A stretch of 39,543 bases of DNA from Victivallaceae bacterium (GTDB lineage Bacteria > Verrucomicrobiota > Lentisphaeria > Victivallales > Victivallaceae), in contig JAQUYX010000008.1 in assembly GCA_028691615.1 (NCBI GenBank), positions 1-39,543 of the forward strand, written 5' to 3'. Of this stretch, positions 34,593 through 39,543 are shown piece after piece. Both the position numbers and the translations under genes were made by a program. Numbering within the stretch: position 1 is the stretch's first letter; each line of letters begins with the position of its first letter. The notes beneath the pieces are model-generated. The model saw only the letters and a list, made by a program, of their open reading frames with translations, did no database searches and was not told the DNA's origin.

Positions 34593-35726
34593 ATGAACGC
34601 ACATGATTTTGACAAATATTTGCGGAAAAATCCGGCGCGGCCAATTTCCATCGGCGCTTCTCCCGAGGCGCTTTTTGCCGAACGGATTGTCGCAGTCGTC
34701 CCGGTGCTGGATGAAAAGGAGGAACTTCCGGGGGTGCTCTCTTCGCTGGAGGCCAGCGCCGCCGCCGCGGGAGCCGGAGCGGTTCTTCTGGTGTTCAACC
34801 ACACTCCGGAAACGGATGCGCTCAAAATTCAACACAACCGGGAACTGTTGGATTTGCTTGCGGCAGGCAAGTTGACCGCGGGGGGGCTGCCGCTTGGCTG
34901 GATGGATGCCGGAGCGCTCCGGTACGGCGTCGGCGAGGCGCGGAAAATCGGATGCGATTCCCTTCTGGCGCATTGGCCGAGGGAGACGCTTTCCGAACGG
35001 ATTTTCGCCATGCTGGACGCGGATTCTCCGGTGGAAGTCGACTATTTCGGGGCGATTCTCGATTGCTTCCGAAACGGGGGCGGACAAATGGGCGCGGTGA
35101 CGCTTGGATTCCGGCACCGGCAGGCGGCGACAACAAAGCTCGAAGAGGCAATCCGCCGGTACGAGGATTATCTGCGGGAATTTTGCCGTCGGCTCAAGGA
35201 GGCGAATTCTCCTTATGCGTTTGTGGCACTGGGCTCGGCGATCGCCTGCAGCGCGGAACTCTATTGCCGCGCAGGAGGCATGAAGCGCAAAAACGCCGGA
35301 GAGGATTTTTATTTTCTGGAAAGCTGCCGCAAGATCGCCCCGGTGACGGCGCTGGATCGGGAGCTTGTGCATCCTTCCGCACGGATCAGCGACCGGGTTC
35401 CCTTCGGGACCGGACCGGCGCTCAAGGGAATGCTGGAAGGCTCCCTGCGTTACGTTGTGCCGCCGGAAGAGGCGTGGACGCTTCTCGGGCAGATTCTGCG
35501 GGAATCAAGGAACCCGGAGCTTTTGCGCGGGCAAGATGGGGAGGCGTATCTGAAAAAACTGCCGGAAGAGGGGCGCGCCTATCTCATTGCGGAGGGGTTT
35601 CGGAGCATGTGGCCGAAGATTCTCCGGCAGCGCGCAAACGACGCGGCTTCGCTGCCGGCGGAATTCGACCGCTGGTTCGACGGACTGCGAACCATCCGGC
35701 TGCTCAATCGTTTTCAACTCCGGTGA
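34593..35726 (+). CDS. GT2-like glycosyltransferase family protein
   Basis: A 377-residue protein with a GT-A-like N-terminus: IVAVVPVLDEKEELPGVLSSL, then IFAMLDADSPVEVDYFGAIL with a DxD-like DAD. The second half has AGEDFYFLESCRKIAP and LVHPSARISDRVPFGTGPAL, blocks that I recall from conserved GT2-like proteins of Bacteroidota and PVC bacteria. No membrane helix is obvious, so it is probably cytoplasmic. Donor and acceptor are unknown. AGGAGG ends 13 bases before ATG 34593; a TTG at 34581 is too close to it. It is followed 45 bases later by the FAD oxidoreductase gene. Confidence 0.65.
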   Translation: MNAHDFDKYLRKNPARPISIGASPEALFAERIVAVVPVLDEKEELPGVLSSLEASAAAAGAGAVLLVFNHTPETDALKIQHNRELLDLLAAGKLTAGGLPLGWMDAGALRYGVGEARKIGCDSLLAHWPRETLSERIFAMLDADSPVEVDYFGAILDCFRNGGGQMGAVTLGFRHRQAATTKLEEAIRRYEDYLREFCRRLKEANSPYAFVALGSAIACSAELYCRAGGMKRKNAGEDFYFLESCRKIAPVTALDRELVHPSARISDRVPFGTGPALKGMLEGSLRYVVPPEEAWTLLGQILRESRNPELLRGQDGEAYLKKLPEEGRAYLIAEGFRSMWPKILRQRANDAASLPAEFDRWFDGLRTIRLLNRFQLR

Positions 35727-35771
35727 CGTGGCGTCGGGATTGTCAAAAATTTGAACCATAAAGGAAGACCA

Positions 35772-37058
35772 ATGACGCAAAAATATGATGTCGCAGTATT
35801 CGGTTCCGGCATGGCCGGAATGTGCGCGGCGCTTCAGGCCGCCCGCGCGGGTTCGCGCGTTCTGCTGGTGGAGCGAAACCCCATGCCCGGAGGGACCACC
35901 ACCTCCGGTGGGATTGCGTTTCCCGGACTCTTTTATGCCTGGAAAAAACAGATCATCTCCGGGATCGGCTGGGAGCTTGCGCGGGAGGCGGCGGAGCTTT
36001 CCGGGGAACCCCTTCCGCACTTTGCCGAGCAGATCGGAATGCAGGATCATCCGCGTTATCAGGTTCGGTTTCAGCCTCTGGTTTTTGCCATGCTCTGCGA
36101 CGAGAAACTGGCCGAGGCGGGCGTGGAGTGCTGTTATCACACGCTGGTCGCAAGAACGCGGCGCGAGGCGGAGCGCTGCTGGCATGTTGAGCTGACCATG
36201 ATCGACGGCGCGCATGAGGTGGAGGCGAAAATTCTGGTGGACGCCACCGGCGACGGCAATCTCGCCGCCCTCTGCAACTGCCGGATGAATCGAGCTTCCG
36301 CCGTTCAGCCGGCGACGCTCTCCTGCCGCGCATCGGGATACGATCCGGCGGCGCTCGACCAGGAAGAGCTGGCGCAGGCGGCGGCCGCCGCCGTCCGGGA
36401 CGGGCGGCTGCGCTGGACGGATTTGAGCTGGAACGCATGCGGATATTCCGGGCAGTTTCTGGAACAGCACGGGAACAACAGCAATCACATTGCGGCCATG
36501 GAACCGCATACGGCGGCGGGGCGCAGCCGTCTGGAAATCGAAGGACGCATGGCGCTGCTGCGCGCCTACCGGTTTTTCCGCGCCCGGAAGGGATTGGAGA
36601 AGATCCGGTTTGACTTCGGCGCGTTTGAAACCGGAGTGCGCGAAAGCGGCACGGTGGACGCCGAGAAGAATGTGTCCATCGACGAATATGTATCCGGCAC
36701 GCTCTTTCCCGACGCGGTCGGATATGCGTTTTATCCGGTGGATCTGCATGAATCCACGCCGAAGGGGGTGGAGCCGCGCGTGCTGCGCGAGGGGACGCTC
36801 CCGAGTGTTCCGCTGCGCGCGCTGATTCCCAAAGGGAGCAACGATCTGCTGGTCGCGGGGCGCTGCATCGGGAGCGACCGGCTGGCCAATTCGGCGTTGC
36901 GGGTGCAGGCGACGGCGGGGATGACCGGTCAGGCCGCGGGCGCGGCGGCGCATCTTGCGGCGCAAGAGGACATTGCGCCCGGAGCGCTTTCATTTGCGAC
37001 ATTGACTGCGCTGCTGCGCGAATCCGGCGCGATTGTGCCGGAACAACCTCAATTATAG
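35772..37058 (+). CDS. FAD-dependent oxidoreductase (FAD_oxidored family)
   Basis: A 428-residue flavoprotein. YDVAVFGSGMAGMCAALQAA is the N-terminal dinucleotide-binding GxGxxG, followed by LLVERNPMPGGTTTSGGI. The C-terminal block IPKGSNDLLVAGRCIGSDR, then SALRVQATAGMTGQAAGAAA, is typical of the succinate-dehydrogenase-like FAD_oxidored family common in glycan-degrading bacteria. No signal peptide is seen. Substrate unknown, possibly a sugar or polyol derivative. ATG 35772 is preceded by AAGGA at about 7 bases. Confidence 0.85.
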   Translation: MTQKYDVAVFGSGMAGMCAALQAARAGSRVLLVERNPMPGGTTTSGGIAFPGLFYAWKKQIISGIGWELAREAAELSGEPLPHFAEQIGMQDHPRYQVRFQPLVFAMLCDEKLAEAGVECCYHTLVARTRREAERCWHVELTMIDGAHEVEAKILVDATGDGNLAALCNCRMNRASAVQPATLSCRASGYDPAALDQEELAQAAAAAVRDGRLRWTDLSWNACGYSGQFLEQHGNNSNHIAAMEPHTAAGRSRLEIEGRMALLRAYRFFRARKGLEKIRFDFGAFETGVRESGTVDAEKNVSIDEYVSGTLFPDAVGYAFYPVDLHESTPKGVEPRVLREGTLPSVPLRALIPKGSNDLLVAGRCIGSDRLANSALRVQATAGMTGQAAGAAAHLAAQEDIAPGALSFATLTALLRESGAIVPEQPQL

Positions 37059-37075
37059 AAGTGATTAGATCAATT

Positions 37076-38707
37076 ATGGCGAACTCCTGGCGGGAAAAAG
37101 CGGAACATTTTTTGGAACACGAAACGGAATTTCATCTGGGATTTCTGCCGACCGAGCAATCCAATTTGCTCACGCGGGGACTTGGCGAGGCGTTTGCCTT
37201 CTCCACCCGCGAGGGCGTGCAGCTTCTGTCGGCGGCCGATCGCGCGATCGTGCCGACGGTCTGCAGGATTCTCAAATCCGAAGCGTTTCGCCAGTTTTGC
37301 CAGGACGCGCAAAATTGTGTCCGCGGGGGCGGGCGGATTGTCTTTTCCGGCTGCGGCGCCACCGGGCGGCTTTCGATTCTGCTCGAATCCATGTGGAAAC
37401 GCGCGTTTCCCGAGCAGTGGAATCAAAGTGTGCTCTCGATCATGACCGGCGGCGATTACGCGCTGGTCAAATCGGTGGAATCCTTCGAGGATGTGCAAGC
37501 GTTCGGGCGGCGGCAGGTCGCGGAATTGGCAATGAAGGAAGGCGACATGCTTGTGGCCATCACCGAAGGCGGGGAAACCAGCTCCGTGATCGGCACGGTT
37601 CACGAGGCGGCCGACCGGGGGTGCCGGGTCTGGCTGCTCTTCAACAATCCGGCCGAACTCTTGCGCACCCATCTGGTTCGCTGCCGGGAGGTGCTCGAGG
37701 ACAAGCGCGTACGCGTGCTCGATCTCTTCTGCGGGCCGATGGCGCTGGCCGGGTCCACTCGGATGCAGGCGACGACCAGCGAACAGTTGATCGCCGGGGC
37801 GATGCTGGAACATCTGGGAGCCGCGTTGACCGGGAGCGGGGAAGTTGTGGATTTCGGAAAAGCGTTCGCGCAACTGATGGATTTTCTCGATTCGGAGAAG
37901 GTGGTCGCGCCGCTTGTTTCTGCGATTGAAATGGAATATCACACTTACCGCGCAGGCGGACGGATCACCTATTTTGCCGAAGAGTATCTTCTGGATATTT
38001 TTACGGACACCACCGAACGCAGTCCGACCTTCATGCTGCCCGGGTTTCGCGGCGCATCGGATCGAAGCGCGCCGCCGCCGTGGGCGTTTCTCAAGCATCC
38101 TTCGCTTGAGGTCGACGCGACCTGGCAAGAGATGCTCGGGCGCGAGGTTCGCTGTCTGGAGTGGACGCAGGAGGATTACCGGGCGATGAATGCGCCGGAG
38201 ACGGTGCGAAACAAGATCCCGCAAATCGGGCGTGCCGCGCTGATGGACTTTGCGATCGGCTGTGCGGATTGTCCCGAGCGGCATGACCGTCCGGCGGATG
38301 CCGCCGTCGAAATCGCCTTCGACCGTCGGAGCGGTTTTGCCGAAGCGGCCGCCCGGAAGTATTTGAATTTTCACACGATGGAAATTCCGCTGCCGGAGGA
38401 CGGCAGCAAACTCAATCTGATCGGGCATCTCTCGGTCAAGCTCTTTTTGAACGATCTCTCCACCGGGACGATGGCGAAAATGGGCCGGGTGGCGGGCAAC
38501 TGGATGAGCTATGTCGCCGTGTCCAACAAGAAACTGGTGGACCGGGCGATCCGGCTGATTGCGGAACTTGGCGCGATGAGTTACCAGGAGGCTTGTTTCG
38601 CGCTCTTTGAAGGGATCGATGAAATCGACCGCGGCGATTGGAGGGATTGCGAACGACCCTCCGCCGTGCAGTATGTGCTGAAAAAATGCGCCCGCCGGAA
38701 CCCGTAA
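37076..38707 (+). CDS. SIS-domain protein, MurQ/GCKR-like
   Basis: A 543-residue sugar-phosphate-binding protein. FSGCGATGRLSILLESMW, ITEGGETSSVIGTVHEA and LAGSTRMQATTSEQLIAGAM are the three blocks of the MurNAc-6-phosphate etherase (MurQ) / glucokinase-regulator group. Length is nearly twice that of MurQ (about 300), so a second SIS-like domain probably occupies residues 280-500 (LNLIGHLSVKLFLNDLSTG), as in GCKR. Whether it is an etherase or a regulator is not decided by sequence. ATG 37076 is chosen over GTG 37061, which lies directly after the preceding stop without a ribosome-binding site. It ends inside a hairpin. Confidence 0.75.
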   Translation: MANSWREKAEHFLEHETEFHLGFLPTEQSNLLTRGLGEAFAFSTREGVQLLSAADRAIVPTVCRILKSEAFRQFCQDAQNCVRGGGRIVFSGCGATGRLSILLESMWKRAFPEQWNQSVLSIMTGGDYALVKSVESFEDVQAFGRRQVAELAMKEGDMLVAITEGGETSSVIGTVHEAADRGCRVWLLFNNPAELLRTHLVRCREVLEDKRVRVLDLFCGPMALAGSTRMQATTSEQLIAGAMLEHLGAALTGSGEVVDFGKAFAQLMDFLDSEKVVAPLVSAIEMEYHTYRAGGRITYFAEEYLLDIFTDTTERSPTFMLPGFRGASDRSAPPPWAFLKHPSLEVDATWQEMLGREVRCLEWTQEDYRAMNAPETVRNKIPQIGRAALMDFAIGCADCPERHDRPADAAVEIAFDRRSGFAEAAARKYLNFHTMEIPLPEDGSKLNLIGHLSVKLFLNDLSTGTMAKMGRVAGNWMSYVAVSNKKLVDRAIRLIAELGAMSYQEACFALFEGIDEIDRGDWRDCERPSAVQYVLKKCARRNP

Positions 38708-38724
38708 GAAGGGAATCCGGCGGG
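38679..38724 (-). terminator. Rho-independent terminator of the truncated isomerase gene
   Basis: CCCGCCGGA (38691-38699) pairs with TCCGGCGGG (38716-38724), extended by CCC/GGG around a 7-base loop. On the minus strand it is followed by CGCATTTTTTC. The TAA stop of the SIS gene lies in the loop. On the plus strand no T run follows. Confidence 0.65.
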
Positions 38725-38735
38725 GGGGAAGAGAA

Positions 38736-39146
38736 TTATCCACGCGCTTTCAGGCGCAGGGTTTTGAAGGTGAAGGGATCGAAGGAGAGTTCCAGCGCGG
38801 AATATCCCGGATGAACCACCATGACGCCCGTCTCGAATTCTGCGGAAAAATTCAGCGCCGTCTCCAGATGACGCAGCATCGCCGAACGGTTTTCCTCTCC
38901 GACCGTGTTGGGGGCCCATTCTTTGCCCCAATGCGCGTGGGAGCCGTCGAAGCGCATGTTGTACTGTTTGTTCAATTTCTTGAGTCTGGCAACAAAATCC
39001 GGCTCATCGGGCAAGCGCAGAAGATGGGTGTTGGGTAACACAAACCGTTCGCAGCCGCATTCGGAATACTCTGCATAAACGGCCTCATACAAACGATCAT
39101 CCACCAGCCACCAGTCAAAGGTGTGGGATACTGTGCTTTTCTTCAT
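38736..39146 (-). CDS. Truncated sugar isomerase/epimerase-like protein with foreign tail
   Basis: A 136-residue product. The first about 115 residues look like the N-terminal third of a xylose-isomerase-like TIM barrel: RFVLPNTHLLRLPDEPDF, MRFDGSHAHWGKEWAP, RSAMLRHLETALNF and TGVMVVHPGY. A full enzyme is 270-300 residues, so the catalytic Glu/His/Asp residues of the C-terminal half are missing. The last 20 residues (SALELSFDPFTFKTLRLKAR) read like the C-terminal strand of a glycosidase, compare PFAIRTLLVR of the mannosidase here. I infer a deletion that fused two genes. It still has a promoter (39421-39449), GGAG seven bases before the ATG, and a terminator. Probably non-functional as an isomerase. 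Confidence 0.6.
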   Translation of the reverse strand: MKKSTVSHTFDWWLVDDRLYEAVYAEYSECGCERFVLPNTHLLRLPDEPDFVARLKKLNKQYNMRFDGSHAHWGKEWAPNTVGEENRSAMLRHLETALNFSAEFETGVMVVHPGYSALELSFDPFTFKTLRLKARG

Positions 39147-39171
39147 CGTTGTCTCCGGGTGAGTGCTTCCA

Positions 39172-39337
39172 AGACGGTATTGCCAAAACTCGCGCCGCGT
39201 CTTCCTGCGGCTCGGAAAAGACCTGAAACGGTGGCTTTTCGGTCGTTACTCTCCGAGTAGCGCCGCTCAAATCCTCCATTTCATACCGTTCCCGATCCAT
39301 CTGGAATCCTGCGTCGGGACTTTTGTCAGTACCGTAT
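39172..39337. repeat. MITE-like repeat, full-length copy B
   Basis: A 166-bp element with ends AGACGGTATTGCCAAA (39172-39187) and TTTGTCAGTACCGTAT (39322-39337), alignable with copy A throughout; GTTACTCTCCGAGTAG (39245-39260) is identical. A direct repeat TTCCAA flanks it (39167-39172 and 39337-39342). It lies between the promoter and start codon of the truncated isomerase gene. Confidence 0.8.
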
Positions 39338-39420
39338 TCCAATCCCTTGTTGCAAAACAGTCGCATTGCATCCTCTTCGTCCCTGAGACGGGAAGTGCCG
39401 TGCTTCGTTTTCCTATGGGT

Positions 39421-39449
39421 ATTATATGCGAAAGCAGTGCCGCAGGCAA
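39421..39449 (-). promoter_or_regulatory. Promoter upstream of the truncated isomerase gene
   Basis: On the minus strand TTGCCT (39449-39444), a 17-bp spacer and perfect TATAAT (39426-39421). Right after it comes CATAGGAAAACG, which resembles one arm of the lacI operator at 11023-11043 (CATAGAAAAC). Confidence 0.55.
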
Positions 39450-39474
39450 GAGCGCGGAGGGGATCTTTTCCCCT

Positions 39475-39508
39475 AAAAATGCCTTGTCAACTTATTTTCC
39501 ACAAGGCA
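39475..39508 (-). terminator. Rho-independent terminator of a gene entering from the right
   Basis: On the minus strand TGCCTTGT pairs with ACAAGGCA (8-bp stem, 13-base loop) and is followed by TTTTT (39479-39475). Confidence 0.7.
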
Positions 39509-39542
39509 GGGTGCTGCCCCGGTCGAGCCAATACGGGGAGAA
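39492..39542 (-). CDS. Possible 3' end of a minus-strand gene
   Basis: One minus-strand frame reads FSPYWLDRGSTLPCGK and stops at TAA inside the terminator loop. Its third positions are mostly G/C, as in neighbouring genes. Another frame also ends in the loop, so the assignment is weak and the product cannot be named. Confidence 0.25.
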   Translation of the reverse strand, partial: FSPYWLDRGSTLPCGK

Positions 39543-39543
39543 C

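Noticed and set aside
37070-38743. A 557-codon minus-strand frame opposite the SIS gene
   Set aside because: Antisense shadow; the plus frame contains all SIS-domain motifs.
39509-39543. Possible structured RNA (CCCCG/CGGGG hairpin, SRP-like look) at the right edge
   Set aside because: Too short to evaluate. A minus-strand coding end plus terminator explains it as well.

Overview
The window looks like a chromosomal segment of a strictly fermentative, Gram-negative, GC-rich bacterium of the PVC group, most likely a Lentisphaerota (Victivallales-type gut organism). This is an inference from gene content. It rests on stand-alone pseudopilin-like proteins with an F-T-L-I-E-L-x-V-V-I-A-I N-terminus, a LacI-controlled operon of large glycosidases and a sialate O-acetylesterase, [FeFe]-hydrogenase maturation (HydF) and Rnf genes, and lipoprotein and SPASM signatures. 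No rRNA gene or species marker is present.

Layout. (1) 1-1013: the 3' part of a LarA-family (DUF2088) gene. (2) 1020-11080, minus strand: a polysaccharide/glycoconjugate operon in the order LacI regulator, pseudopilin-like protein, 1120-residue clan GH-A glycosidase, sialate O-acetylesterase, GH38 alpha-mannosidase. It has a consensus sigma-70 promoter and a perfect 21-bp operator next to it. (3) 11121-16800: tRNA-Thr(CGU), a TauE/SafE exporter with a palindromic operator, and a more AT-rich minus-strand cassette (about 21 ankyrin repeats in a lipoprotein, a conserved protein of unknown function, and a small lipoprotein with 11-residue coiled-coil repeats). Repeat remnants lie on both sides. 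(4) 16832-17665: a PhnP-like metallo-beta-lactamase-fold hydrolase. (5) 17881-23010, plus strand: a possible tiny peptide, a SPASM radical-SAM protein, a translationally coupled adenosine-type deaminase, an aspartase-like lyase and HydF. (6) 23030-28466: a convergent alpha/beta hydrolase, then rnfA, rnfB, rnfC, nadD, rsfS and an uncharacterised acidic protein. (7) 28505-33746, minus strand: leuC-leuD-hisC-aroB-dprA from one promoter. (8) 34045-38707, plus strand: pseudopilin-like protein, GT2-like protein, FAD oxidoreductase and a MurQ/GCKR-like SIS protein. (9) 38736-39543: a truncated sugar-isomerase-like gene with its promoter and terminator, and the terminator of a gene entering from the right.

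How the genes fit together. The left third serves deacetylation and demannosylation of complex glycans. The middle serves anaerobic redox metabolism: HydF with aspA, and the Rnf subunits. The right third carries core biosynthesis of leucine, histidine and aromatic amino acids. A short repeat family with terminal inverted repeats (AGACGGCACTGCCAAA) runs through the intergenic regions: two full copies of about 166 bp, one internally deleted copy and two end fragments.

The most interesting items are this MITE-like family, the radical-SAM/deaminase/aspartase/HydF cluster without hydE or hydG, the ankyrin-lipoprotein cassette, and a sugar-isomerase fragment whose tail resembles a glycosidase C-terminus. 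Promoters were recognised by eye as TTG-type -35 boxes spaced 16-17 bp from TATAAT-like -10 boxes.
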